Shown in pieces: positions 45,054 to 53,221 of a DNA stretch of 64,000 nt. The notes under the pieces are model-generated. The model was given only the letters and a program-made list of their open reading frames with translations. It was not told the DNA's origin and did no database searches. The DNA comes from Streptomyces sp. NBC_00654 (GTDB lineage Bacteria; Actinomycetota; Actinomycetes; Streptomycetales; Streptomycetaceae): the NCBI RefSeq assembly GCF_026341775.1, contig NZ_JAPEOB010000002.1, positions 2,418,001 to 2,482,000 on the forward strand, given 5' to 3'. The translations under genes were made by a program, and so were the position numbers. Numbering within the stretch: position 1 is the first letter of the stretch; each line of letters starts with the position of its first letter.

Positions 45054-45848
45054 ATGACAACTCCCGCACCGGCGCTGTACGTCGAGGTCGACGGACACCC
45101 GGCCACCGAGGCGGATCTGCGGATCCCGGCCTTCTTCAACTACGGCCACTTCACGGCCATGCAGATCAGGGACGGGAAGGTCCGCGGCCTCGCGCTCCAC
45201 CTCGCCCGGCTGGACGGCGCGAGCCGGGAGCTGTTCGAGCTGGCACTGGACGGGGAACACGTACGGGGTCTGATCCGGCACGCCCTGGGCGGCGCCGGGG
45301 TACGGGACGCCTCCGCCCGGGTCCACGGTTTCCTGCCACCGGGCGACACGGAGTCGACGCTGATGGTCACGGTGCGCCCGCCCGCCCGGATGAGCGCCGA
45401 ACCGAAGAGCCTGATGTCGGTGCCGTACGCACGGGTGGTGCCGCACATCAAGCGCCCCGGCGAGTTCGGGCAGACCTACTACGGCCTGCTGGCCGGGCGG
45501 TCGGGCTTCGACGAGGCGCTGCTGACCGCGCCCGGCGGCGTGGTGACCGAGGGCGCGATCACGAACATCGGTTTCTGGGACGGCACTTCGGTGGTGTGGC
45601 CGCAGGCGCCCGCACTCATCGGCATCACGATGGCCCTGCTGGAGAGCGGACTCGCCGGGGCCGGGCGGCCCTCGGTGCGGCGCCCGGTGACACTGGACGG
45701 CCTCGGCTCGTACCGGGCGGCCTTCCTCACCAACTCGCAGGGAATCGCTCCGGTCCGGCGGATCGACGACACGGAGTTCGCGGTCGACGAGGAGCTGATG
45801 GGGCGGCTGGCCCAGGTGTACGAGGGCACCGCCTGGGACACCGTCTGA
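45054..45848 (+). CDS. Class IV aminotransferase-family protein
   Basis: The 264-residue protein resembles the branched-chain aminotransferase/aminodeoxychorismate lyase fold: FFNYGHFTAMQIRDGKVRGLALHLARLDG, the probable PLP Lys in RVVPHIKRPGEFG, and the glutamate motif GGVVTEGAITNIGFWDG. The C-terminal substrate loop ends FLTNSQGIAPVRRIDD. The fold type IV PLP chemistry is expected, but the substrate is unknown. The ATG at 45054 gives MTTPAPALYVEV. It stands alone. Confidence 0.87.
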   Translation: MTTPAPALYVEVDGHPATEADLRIPAFFNYGHFTAMQIRDGKVRGLALHLARLDGASRELFELALDGEHVRGLIRHALGGAGVRDASARVHGFLPPGDTESTLMVTVRPPARMSAEPKSLMSVPYARVVPHIKRPGEFGQTYYGLLAGRSGFDEALLTAPGGVVTEGAITNIGFWDGTSVVWPQAPALIGITMALLESGLAGAGRPSVRRPVTLDGLGSYRAAFLTNSQGIAPVRRIDDTEFAVDEELMGRLAQVYEGTAWDTV

Positions 45849-45995
45849 GCCCCTGAGCCCGCGGACCGCCCGGCGAATCCTGAGCCCGGTGACCGCCCGG
45901 TGACGGCGACCCCTGAGCCCGGGGACCACCCCGAGCCGGTGACACCGAGCTGCGACACCGAGCCGGTGACCCGGCCGGTGCAGGAGCATGGGGGC

Positions 45996-46457
45996 ATGCA
46001 GATCCACATCGAGGCCTCAGACCTCCCGGGCCGCACCTGCGGCCCCGACACCGACTTCTCCGGCTTCGACAACATCCATGTCGGCGTGCAGCGCAAGGAC
46101 CGGCCCGGCGAGCTGCTGGGCCCGCACCCCGGCGACGCCCCGTCCGCCGCCTGGACGCTGGACTGCACGGCCACGCCCACGGAGGACGGCATCGAGATCA
46201 CCGGGCCGTACATCCAGAACAGGCTGGGCGGGCGCTTCGTCTATCTCTCGTGGGGGACGGTGGACGACGCGGGCGTGTTCACCATGTTCCGGCGCGCCAA
46301 GCTCCTGTTCGCCGACATCGATCCGGCCGTCCTCGAAGCCGCCGCCCGCACCGGGCACCTCACCGCGCGGCTGCGGCTCACCGACGCCAAGGGGCAGCCG
46401 CTGTGCGCCCGGGTGCGCCCGCCGCACATCACCTGGAGCGCCACGGACGGCACATGA
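45996..46457 (+). CDS. DUF5990-family protein
   Basis: The 153-residue cytoplasmic protein begins MQIHIEASDLPGRTCGP and continues NIHVGVQRKDRPGELLGPHPGD, with FVYLSWGTVDD in the middle and LTARLRLTDAKGQPLCARV near the end. The pattern matches the DUF5990 family of actinobacteria, for which no role is known. The ATG at 45996 has GGAG some 15 nt upstream; the longer frame to 45900 is repeat-derived. Confidence 0.75.
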   Translation: MQIHIEASDLPGRTCGPDTDFSGFDNIHVGVQRKDRPGELLGPHPGDAPSAAWTLDCTATPTEDGIEITGPYIQNRLGGRFVYLSWGTVDDAGVFTMFRRAKLLFADIDPAVLEAAARTGHLTARLRLTDAKGQPLCARVRPPHITWSATDGT

Positions 46458-46578
46458 CACCGCCCCCACCGGGCCCAGGGGGGATGGGCCGGGTGAGGGC
46501 GGTTGCCATGGGGGCGGCGGTCGGTATCCGTCCCGTGGGGGGTGTCAGACGTGTTCCCGCCACCACCATGGACATTCC

Positions 46579-46594
46579 TGTGACCTGCGTCACA
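46579..46594. promoter_or_regulatory. Crp-like operator TGTGACCTGCGTCACA
   Basis: This perfect palindrome fits the general Crp consensus TGTGA-N6-TCACA and the streptomycete form GTG-N6-GNCAC. It lies about 240 bp upstream of the secreted protein/sortase pair, in an otherwise gene-free 375-bp gap. Regulation by the chromosomal Crp is inferred. The island Crp-type protein is another conceivable user. Confidence 0.55.
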
Positions 46595-46832
46595 TTCAAG
46601 GCGTGCGCCCCATCGCCGCCGCGCGTCTCACTCGATCGGCACCGCGCACCGGCTGCCCGACCGATCGGCCCAGCCGCACGGCCGCGACCTGCGCGGACGC
46701 CGTCCGGGCGGGGCGCCGCAGCGGGCCGTACGGGTGAAAGCTGAGCGGGCGTCAGAAGGCATGGGCGGCGGGGCACCCGTTATGTCGGAGGCAGGACACA
46801 CCCGCTCGCGCCCGTCTGCCCGGAGGAATCCC

Positions 46833-47405
46833 ATGCGCAGTCCTGCCCGCCTCGTGACAGGCACCGCCACTGCCGCGCTCACCGTCATGGCACTCGGCCT
46901 CACCCTCGCCGCCCCGTCCGCCTACGCGGGTGACCTCGGCCGGCTGGAGATCACCCCGGCGTCCGCCGCACCGGGAGCCACCGTCACCGTGAGCACCACC
47001 GCGTGCGGCCCCAAGGGCTCGGGCATCGGCGACGCGAACTCCCTGGAGGCCGGAGACTTCGAGATGCGCCCCGGCACCCACAAGGAGTCCGCGGTGGGCC
47101 AGTTCACGGTCCCGCACGAGACCGAGCCCGGCACGTACGACATCGCGGTCTCCTGCGACAACGGCAAGGAGGCCACCGGCGACTTCGAGGTGATCGCGGG
47201 CGGGAAGCACACCACCCCGCCGGAGACCCGGCCGGAGGCGAAGCCCGAGTACGAGCGGCCTTCAGGGCACGTCAGGACCGGCGTCGGCGGCAGTGTCGGG
47301 CCCGACACCACACAGATCGCGGCGGGCGTCGGCGTACTCGCCGCGGCGGCCGTCGGCGGGGTGTGGCTGATGCGCCGCCGCCCCGACGGCAGCCAGGGCG
47401 GCTGA
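46833..47405 (+). CDS. Secreted cell-wall-associated protein preceding sortase
   Basis: The 190-residue protein has a Sec signal (MRSPARLVTGTATAALTVMA through SAYA, cleavage after about residue 32). An Ig-like or beta-sandwich region follows (LEITPASAAPGATVTVSTTACG, EPGTYDIAVSCDNGKEATG), then a Pro/Glu linker and a C-terminal membrane helix (AAGVGVLAAAAVGGVWLMRRR) with a positive tail. No LPxTG motif is seen. GGAGGA precedes the ATG at 46833. The class F sortase gene follows after 54 bp, a pairing common in Streptomyces. Confidence 0.82.
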   Translation: MRSPARLVTGTATAALTVMALGLTLAAPSAYAGDLGRLEITPASAAPGATVTVSTTACGPKGSGIGDANSLEAGDFEMRPGTHKESAVGQFTVPHETEPGTYDIAVSCDNGKEATGDFEVIAGGKHTTPPETRPEAKPEYERPSGHVRTGVGGSVGPDTTQIAAGVGVLAAAAVGGVWLMRRRPDGSQGG

Positions 47406-47459
47406 TACGAGGGCGGCCCCGCCCCTCCGCAACGGCAAGCCACGACCAAGGACGACGAC

Positions 47460-48092
47460 GTGTCCGAGAAGGCGCAGAAGGCCAAGGGCTGGCTGGTGGG
47501 CATCGCCGTACTGAGCGGCATCTGGCTCGTCCAGAACGGCTCCGGCACCCAGGTGGTGCCGCCCCAGCCGTCCACCGCCCAGGCCTTCGCCGCCGGGCCC
47601 CAGCTCCAGCCCGGCTCCCCCGTCGCCGCACCGCTGCGGCCCTCCGCGCCGGTCCGGATCCGCATCCCGGACATCGACGTGGACGCGCCGATGATGCGGC
47701 TGGGGCTGGGCGCCGACGGCAGCCTCGACGTACCGCCGGACGGCAACCGCAACATCGCCGGCTGGTACAAGGACGGCGTCCCGCCCGGCGCCAGGGGAAC
47801 CTCCATCGTCGCCGGGCACGTGGACAACGCGCGGGGGCCCTCCGTCTTCTACGCGCTGGGGGCGCTGAAGAAGGGCACCAGGGTCGAGATCCTCCGCGAG
47901 GACGGACGCACGGCCGTCTTCTCGATCGACGCGATCGAGGTGTACGAGAGCGAGGGCTTCCCGGACCAGCGGGTGTACGGCGACTCGCCGCACGCCTCAC
48001 TGCGGCTGATCACCTGCGGCGGCGGTTTCTCGGAGGAGACCGGCTACCAGGGCAACGTGGTCGCGTACGCGCACCTCACCGAGGTGCGCTGA
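47460..48092 (+). CDS. Class F sortase
   Basis: The 210-residue transpeptidase has an N-terminal anchor (GWLVGIAVLSGIWLVQ) and a sortase barrel starting VRIRIPDIDVDAPMMRLGL. The catalytic residues are visible: His in SIVAGHVDNARGPSVFY, Cys in LRLITCGGGFSEETGYQGN, and a basic residue near the C-terminus. The TCGG context is typical of class F. It would join surface proteins to the wall. The gene upstream encodes a possible partner, though without a recognisable sorting motif. It starts with GTG. Confidence 0.92.
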   Translation: MSEKAQKAKGWLVGIAVLSGIWLVQNGSGTQVVPPQPSTAQAFAAGPQLQPGSPVAAPLRPSAPVRIRIPDIDVDAPMMRLGLGADGSLDVPPDGNRNIAGWYKDGVPPGARGTSIVAGHVDNARGPSVFYALGALKKGTRVEILREDGRTAVFSIDAIEVYESEGFPDQRVYGDSPHASLRLITCGGGFSEETGYQGNVVAYAHLTEVR

Positions 48093-48231
48093 CCGCGCGC
48101 ACGGCGGGACGGCGGGCGCGGGCGCACCGGGCCGGGCGAGCGCGGGCGCATCTGGCCGGGAGGGCGCGGCGCACCGGGCCGGGCGGGCGCGGGCGCACCT
48201 GGCCGGGCGGGCGCCGGCGCACCGAAGGGGA

Positions 48232-49023
48232 TCATGCCGTCCACTGGTCGAATCCCAGCTTGGCGACCAGCGAGAACACCACGACCAGCAGCACCCCGCG
48301 GACGAAGTCGCTGCCCTTGCTCAGGGCCATACGGGCCCCGATCATGCCGCCCGCCAGATTGAACACGGCCATCACGGCGGCCAGCTGCCACAGCACGGTG
48401 CCCTGGTAGGCGAACATCGCCAGCGCCCCGGCGTTGGTGCACACATTGACGATCTTGGCGGTGCCGGAGGCGGCCACCAGGTCCAGGTGGAGCACCGCGG
48501 TCAGCGCCAGCACCAGGAAGGTGCCCGTGCCCGGCCCGAACAGCCCGTCGTAGAAGCCGATGCCGCCGCCGACCAGCACGATCGCGGTGACCGTACGGGC
48601 CCGGGTCACCTGCTTTCCCGTGCCGTCGCCCCCGGCCGCGGTACCGAACGACGGCCGCAGCATCACGAAGGCGGCGACCCCGAGCAGCACCACCATGATC
48701 ACCGGCCGCAGCACCTCGCTGCTGATCCCTGCGGCGAAGAACGCCCCGGTCATCGATCCGGCGAGGGCCATCAGCCCGACCCGGAGGGCTGTCCCCACCG
48801 GGACCGGCGCCCTGCGCAGATAGGTCACGGCGGCGCCCGAGGTGCCGACGATCGCGACCGCCTTGTTGGTGCCGAGGACATGGGCGGCCGGGACCTGCGG
48901 CAGGCCCAGCAGGAGCGCGGGCAGGAGCAGCAGCCCGCCGCCGCCGACCACCGCGTCGATCCAGCCCGCCGCGGCGGCGGCGAGGCAGAGGAGTACCAGG
49001 GTGGTCAGTGTTATCTCGGGCAT
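48232..49023 (-). CDS. TauE/SafE-family anion exporter-like membrane protein
   Basis: The 263-residue protein has about eight membrane segments and the family hallmark in two halves: AAAGWIDAVVGGGGLLLLPALL near the N-terminus and GGGIGFYDGLFGPGTGTFLVLAL near residue 152. The family moves sulfite, sulfonates or organosulfur acids. The substrate cannot be assigned. It is convergent with the sortase gene. The gap between them (48093-48231) carries imperfect GCCGGGCGGGCGC repeats. Confidence 0.9.
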   Translation of the reverse strand: MPEITLTTLVLLCLAAAAAGWIDAVVGGGGLLLLPALLLGLPQVPAAHVLGTNKAVAIVGTSGAAVTYLRRAPVPVGTALRVGLMALAGSMTGAFFAAGISSEVLRPVIMVVLLGVAAFVMLRPSFGTAAGGDGTGKQVTRARTVTAIVLVGGGIGFYDGLFGPGTGTFLVLALTAVLHLDLVAASGTAKIVNVCTNAGALAMFAYQGTVLWQLAAVMAVFNLAGGMIGARMALSKGSDFVRGVLLVVVFSLVAKLGFDQWTA

Positions 49024-49100
49024 GTACCCGACACTAAGCGACGCCCGCCCGCCCCTCTCACACGCCCCGGCAGCCCCCTCACACGCCCCCGACGCCCCCC

Positions 49101-49208
49101 GATCCCTCGGCGAGGTTCGTCCCGGAGCGCGATCAGATCAAGCCCGACCTGGGCATCCTCGCGGGACCGGTACTCGCCGTCCGTACGCTCGAAGGGACCG
49201 CCTCCTGA
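49101..49208 (+). pseudogene. nirB: C-terminal remnant of nitrite reductase large subunit
   Basis: A 35-codon frame, DPSARFVPERDQIKPDLGIL then AGPVLAVRTLEGTAS, ends at a TGA overlapping the nirD ATG (TGATG). The sequence and position fit the very end of an actinobacterial NirB coupled to NirD. The rest of the gene, more than 800 codons, is absent; the TauE gene begins less than 80 bp away. The assignment rests on position and remembered family tails. Confidence 0.55.
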
Positions 49209-49611
49209 TGACGGACCGGACCACGGGGGCGGCGCGGGACACCCGCGTGATCCAGCTCGCGGACGGGACCGGCTGGTTCACGGTCTGCGAGCGCGCGCTG
49301 CTGACGCCGGGGCCGCGGGGTCGCCGCCCTTCTCCCGGACGGCGGACAGGCCGCCCTGTTCATGGACCGGGCGGGCCGTGTGTACGCGATCGGCAACCGG
49401 GACCCGTTCACCGGGGCGTACGTCCTCTCGCGCGGTCTCCTCGGCTCGGCCCGGGGGGCGGCCGTTCGTCGCCTCTCCGCTGCTCAAGCAGCGCTTCGAT
49501 CTGGCCACGGGAGCCTGCCTGGACGACGACGAGGCACGCGTACCGGTCTTCGGGGTGCGTGTGGCGCCCGAACGGACGAACCTCATCCGCGAGCCGTTCA
49601 CCGGTTGTTGA
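49208..49611 (+). pseudogene. nirD: Nitrite reductase small subunit, two frameshifts
   Basis: Three frames must be joined to give a Rieske-like NirD: VIQLADGTGWFTVCERALLTPG, then VAALLPDGGQAALFMDRAG and NRDPFTGAYVLSRGLLGS, then PFVASPLLKQRFDLATGAC and VPVFGVRVAPERTN. The shifts lie near 49318 (GCGGGG) and near 49455 (CCCGGGGGG). NirD partners the siroheme nitrite reductase in assimilation. Each shift is in a G run, so sequencing error is possible for these, but the loss of nirB is not explained that way. Confidence 0.8.
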
Positions 49612-49628
49612 CGCTCCGTCAACGTGAT
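49596..49628 (+). promoter_or_regulatory. Putative PhoP-binding PHO box
   Basis: Three adjacent 11-nt units, GTTCACCGGTT, GTTGACGCTCC and GTCAACGTGAT, match the streptomycete PHO box plan of 11-nt direct repeats, the first with a perfect GTTCACC core. The box lies 75-107 bp upstream of the phoX start and overlaps the end of the nirD remnant. An inverted repeat, GTTGACG/CGTCAAC (49607-49623), is embedded in it. Confidence 0.6.
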
Positions 49629-49702
49629 CGCTCTACTGTCCTGACGCGCGACTCGCCGGGCCGACCGGACCGGCGGGCCCTCACGACATTCGTGGAGTGA
49701 TC

Positions 49703-50866
49703 GTGGAACGTCGGACCTTCTTGCGCACAGCCGTGATCGGCACCTCGGCGGCGGCTTTCGGCGGCACCCTGTGGCGGGGCGCCGCCCTCGCCGACCCGGC
49801 CCAGCCGGGCACCGGCCCGTACGGCGCGCTGCAGGCGGCCAACGGCAACGGCATCCAACTGCCGAGCGGCTTCAGCAGCCGGATCATCGCCCGCTCGGGC
49901 CAGACCGTGAGCGGCAGTTCGTACGCCTGGCACAGCGCGCCCGACGGCGGGGCGACGTACACCGACGGCACCGGCTGGATCTATGTCTCCAACGCCGAGG
50001 TGTCCTCGGGCAGCGGCGGCGGCGCGAGCGCCGTGCGCTTCGACTCCTCGGGCAACGTCACCTCCGCGTACCGGATCCTGTCCGGCACCGACAACAACTG
50101 CGCGGGCGGGAAGACCCCGTGGAACACCTGGCTGTCCTGCGAGGAGGTGACCCGGGGCCATGTCTACGAGACCGACCCCTGGGGCGTGGACGCGGCCGTG
50201 CGCCGGCCCGCGCTGGGCCGCTTCAAGCACGAGGCGGCGGCGTCCGACCCGGACCACGGCTACGTCTACCTCACCGAGGACGAGTCCGACGGGCGCTTCT
50301 ACCGCTTCCGCCCCACCACCTGGGGCGACCTCGCGAGCGGCACCCTTCAGGTGCTCGTGGCGGGCACCGGTACCTCGGGCCCGGTGACCTGGGAGACCGT
50401 CCCCGACCCGGACGGGTCCCCCACCCAGACCCGCTACCAGGTCTCCGGCGCCAAGGTCTTCAACGGGGGCGAGGGCTGCTTCTACGCGGCGGGCACCTGC
50501 TGGTTCACCACCAAGGGCGACAACCGGGTGTGGGCGTACGACGCCGACGCCTCGTCCCTCTCGCTCGCCTACGACGACTCCCTGGTGTCCGGCGGCGCCC
50601 CGCTGACCGGCGTCGACAACGTCACCCGGTCGTCCTCCGGCGACCTCTATGTGGCGGAGGACGGCGGCAACATGGAGATCTGTCTGATCACGCCGGACGA
50701 CACCGTCGCCCCGTTCCTGCGGATCACCGGCCAGTCCGGCTCCGAGATCACCGGTCCCGCCTTCTCCCCGGACGGCACCCGGCTCTACTTCTCCTCGCAG
50801 CGCGGTACCAGCGGGAGTTCGTCCGGGGGCATCACGTACGAGGTGAAGGGCCCGTTCCGCGGCTGA
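49703..50866 (+). CDS. phoX: PhoX-family alkaline phosphatase, Tat-exported
   Basis: The 387-residue protein has a Tat signal (ERRTFLRTAVIGTSAAAFGG) and the PhoX/DUF839 beta-propeller. NTWLSCEEVTRGHVYETDPWG carries the CEE metal-binding motif, GRFKHEAAASDPDHGYVYLTEDE follows, and KVFNGGEGCFYAAGTCWFTTKGDNRVWAYD comes near the end. PhoX enzymes release phosphate from organic esters outside the cell using Fe3+ and Ca2+. The GTG at 49703 has TGGAG at 5-nt spacing; GTG 49697 is possible. The PHO box upstream fits phosphate-starvation control. The length is short relative to large PhoX members. Confidence 0.85.
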   Translation: MERRTFLRTAVIGTSAAAFGGTLWRGAALADPAQPGTGPYGALQAANGNGIQLPSGFSSRIIARSGQTVSGSSYAWHSAPDGGATYTDGTGWIYVSNAEVSSGSGGGASAVRFDSSGNVTSAYRILSGTDNNCAGGKTPWNTWLSCEEVTRGHVYETDPWGVDAAVRRPALGRFKHEAAASDPDHGYVYLTEDESDGRFYRFRPTTWGDLASGTLQVLVAGTGTSGPVTWETVPDPDGSPTQTRYQVSGAKVFNGGEGCFYAAGTCWFTTKGDNRVWAYDADASSLSLAYDDSLVSGGAPLTGVDNVTRSSSGDLYVAEDGGNMEICLITPDDTVAPFLRITGQSGSEITGPAFSPDGTRLYFSSQRGTSGSSSGGITYEVKGPFRG

Positions 50867-50957
50867 CCCGGCGGGCGGCGGGCCCCGTGCGTGACGCCGG
50901 GGCCTGCCGGGGCCGCCGGGGCCCGCCGGGGCCGCCGGGCGTCTCGGGGCCGCCGGG

Positions 50958-51371
50958 TCAGACCTGCCGGCCTTCGACCGCCTCCGGGTCCATCCACATG
51001 ACCTCCCAGAGGTGGTGGTCCGGGTCCTCGAAGGAGCGGCCGTACATGAAGCCCTCGTCCATCGGGTCGTTGGCGGGGAATCCTCCGGACGCGAGCGCGG
51101 CATCGGCCATCTCGTCGACCTTGGCGCGGCTGTCGGCGCTCAGGCAGATGATGGCTTCCGTCGTCTTCTCCGCATCGGCGATTTCCTTCTTGGTGAACTC
51201 CTTGAAGCGCGACTCGGTGATGAGCATGAAGAAGATCGTGTCGCTGATGATCAGGCAGGCCGTTGTTTCGTCGCTGAACTGCGGGTTGAAGCCGTAGCCG
51301 AGCTTCCCGAAGAAGTTCTTCGACGCCTCCAGGTCCTTCACCGGCAGGTTCACGAAGATCATCTGAGGCAT
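50958..51371 (-). CDS. VOC (glyoxalase-like) family protein
   Basis: The 137-residue protein has the vicinal oxygen chelate fold: MIFVNLPVKDLEASKNFFGKLGYGFNPQF at the N-terminus, FMLITESRFKEF, and the C-terminal metal-site region RSFEDPDHHLWEVMWMDPEA. It resembles a lactoylglutathione lyase-like subgroup of unknown substrate. It is a stand-alone gene, convergent with phoX. Confidence 0.9.
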   Translation of the reverse strand: MPQMIFVNLPVKDLEASKNFFGKLGYGFNPQFSDETTACLIISDTIFFMLITESRFKEFTKKEIADAEKTTEAIICLSADSRAKVDEMADAALASGGFPANDPMDEGFMYGRSFEDPDHHLWEVMWMDPEAVEGRQV

Positions 51372-51566
51372 GGCTGTCTCGCTTTTCGTCTCGGTGGCGC
51401 TGTGCCGTCGTATCGCCGTGGCGCACTGCGCGCTCTGCGGTGCTGTGTCACGCCGTGACGTGCTCCACGTTACGTCCGCGCGGAACTCGTCGCCCAGCGG
51501 CGGGAAGGTCTCCGCCCGGCGGGCGGGAAGGTCTCCGCCCGGCGGGTGGGAAGGTCTCCGCCCGGC

Positions 51567-52601
51567 TCAGGGAAGGGCGAACGGGGCACCGCCCCTGAGC
51601 AGCGATCCGCCCAGCGGGGTGAGCGTGTGCATGACCGAGGTGCCGCGCCGCAGGGTGAGGACCAGACCCGCCTCGCGCAGCACGGAGGCGTGCTGGCTCG
51701 CCGATGCGATGGACACCCCCGCCCTGCGGGCCAGTTCGCTCGTCGTGCAGCCGTTGCCGATGGCCTGGAGCACGGCGGAGCGGGTGTGCCCGACGAGCCG
51801 GCCGAGCCACGGGCCCGGTTCGGCGAAGACCGGAGCGCCGTGGTGGGTCACGGGGTAGACCAGCACGGGCGGGAGCCTGGGGTCTCGGTAGACGACCGGG
51901 GTGCCCCGGCAGAAGAACGACGGCTGGAGGAGCAGCCCCCGTCCGTTCAGATGCAGCTCGCGGTCGACCGGGTAGTCCGCCTCCAGCACGGGCGAGCGCC
52001 ACCGGATCATGGGCGGCAGGGAGGCCAGCAGCCCGTCCGTGCCCCCGTCGAGCAGGGCCCGCCCGCGAACCGCCCTGTCGGCCTCGATGCTCGCCCGGAT
52101 GTGCGGCCAGTACGGCTCGACGGCGGCGCGGTGGTAGCTGCGCAGGGCGCCTATGAGGCGGCCGAGCGGTTCCGTGCGGCCTGCGGAGAGGGCCTCCAGC
52201 AGAGCGTCCGGCGAGCGCCCGGCCGTGGGCAGGCCCCGCCCGCACGGCGGACGCCCGCCCCGCAGCCGCCCGGCCGTCAGCAGGCCCAGTTCATGGCGGA
52301 GCCGGTCGACAGGGGTGTCGCGCAGGGCTTCTATTCCGGCATCGAGGCCGAATGGTTCCGCACCCTCCCGGGAAGGCGTCAGAAAATCCGGGAAATAGCC
52401 ACGCGGCGGAACTACCGCAGCCAGTATGTGTACTTCACCATTCAACCGCGCCCGGGATTCCGTACGCCATTTCCCGAACACCGTGGAAGCGCGCCGGTCT
52501 CTCAATCGATGGAAACTGAGAATGGTTTCCCATAATGCGTCCGGCCTGGTGGCCATCCTCACCTTCGAAAGGTCCGCCCCGGACACATGGATACGCAACA
52601 C
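51567..52601 (-). CDS. DUF5937/winged-helix (ArsR-like) transcriptional regulator
   Basis: The 344-residue protein starts LRIHVSGADLSKVRMATRPD and has a large effector-like domain of the DUF5937 type (about 1-250). A C-terminal winged helix follows: GRLVGHTRSAVLQAIGNG, TTSELARRAGVSIASASQHASVLREAGLVLTLR. The GTG at 52601 places the family's LRIH at the start; 52658 is an alternative. It is a paralogue of 58238-59254 with the same plan. No adjacent target is obvious. Confidence 0.82.
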   Translation of the reverse strand: MLRIHVSGADLSKVRMATRPDALWETILSFHRLRDRRASTVFGKWRTESRARLNGEVHILAAVVPPRGYFPDFLTPSREGAEPFGLDAGIEALRDTPVDRLRHELGLLTAGRLRGGRPPCGRGLPTAGRSPDALLEALSAGRTEPLGRLIGALRSYHRAAVEPYWPHIRASIEADRAVRGRALLDGGTDGLLASLPPMIRWRSPVLEADYPVDRELHLNGRGLLLQPSFFCRGTPVVYRDPRLPPVLVYPVTHHGAPVFAEPGPWLGRLVGHTRSAVLQAIGNGCTTSELARRAGVSIASASQHASVLREAGLVLTLRRGTSVMHTLTPLGGSLLRGGAPFALP

Positions 52602-53221
52602 CGTTCCCCACCCCTTGCAACCGCAATCGCCCCCACCAAAGGGTATGCGGGCAGTCACGCGAGGTCACCACGGGGTTTCGGCCACAGTTGAAACGCCTCG
52701 CCCCGTTCCGCTTCACCCGAAAGGCTGTACGTCGTCGGGTACGAATCCGGCGCCACCGGAAGAACACGTGAAGGCCGTGGGGGGCTTTGTGTGTTCGGCG
52801 GCGGTCGGCGACGGTGCGGCTCCGTGCCCGGCGGGGGTAAGCCGGGTGCGGCCCATGGGTGGGGATCCATGGGCCGCACCCCGGTCCCCCACCTCTTTTC
52901 TTTGCTTACCAAACGGAGCAATGGGATCGGGCGGGGGCGGATTGAGCGCCGTATCGCACATCACCGCACGACTCCCAACGGCACATCTCCACACGGCATG
53001 TGCCCGCGTGACATGCGTCCGCGGGGCGCACACCCCCTATTTATGCGCACGGCGCATAAATGGAGCGGCGGCACCCCCGCACAGGGTGCCGCCGCTTCTG
53101 GGTGGTGGTCGTCGGTGACGGCCGTGGCGGCAGCCGTCGGTGGTGGCCGTGCTGCAGCCGTCGGTGTCCGGGGCGCGGTGTCCGGGGCGCCCTCGGCGTA
53201 CGAGGTGGTCCCGGTGCCGCC
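52602..53221. other. 620-bp intergenic region with three strong hairpins
   Basis: No gene is supported. A 15-bp perfect inverted repeat, GGGTGCGGCCCATGG (52844-52858) and CCATGGGCCGCACCC (52867-52881), has an 8-nt spacer. A second, ATTTATGCGC/GCGCATAAAT (53039-53048 and 53052-53061), has a 3-nt spacer and sits beside the ppdK terminator. The first hairpin is upstream of the DUF5937-type regulator and has no assigned role. Confidence 0.7.
53064..53096 (-). terminator. ppdK terminator hairpin
   Basis: AGCGGCGGCACCC (53064-53076) and GGGTGCCGCCGCT (53084-53096) form a perfect 13-bp stem with a 7-nt loop. It lies about 125 bp downstream of the ppdK stop, and a second AT-rich palindrome follows immediately. 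Confidence 0.8.
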
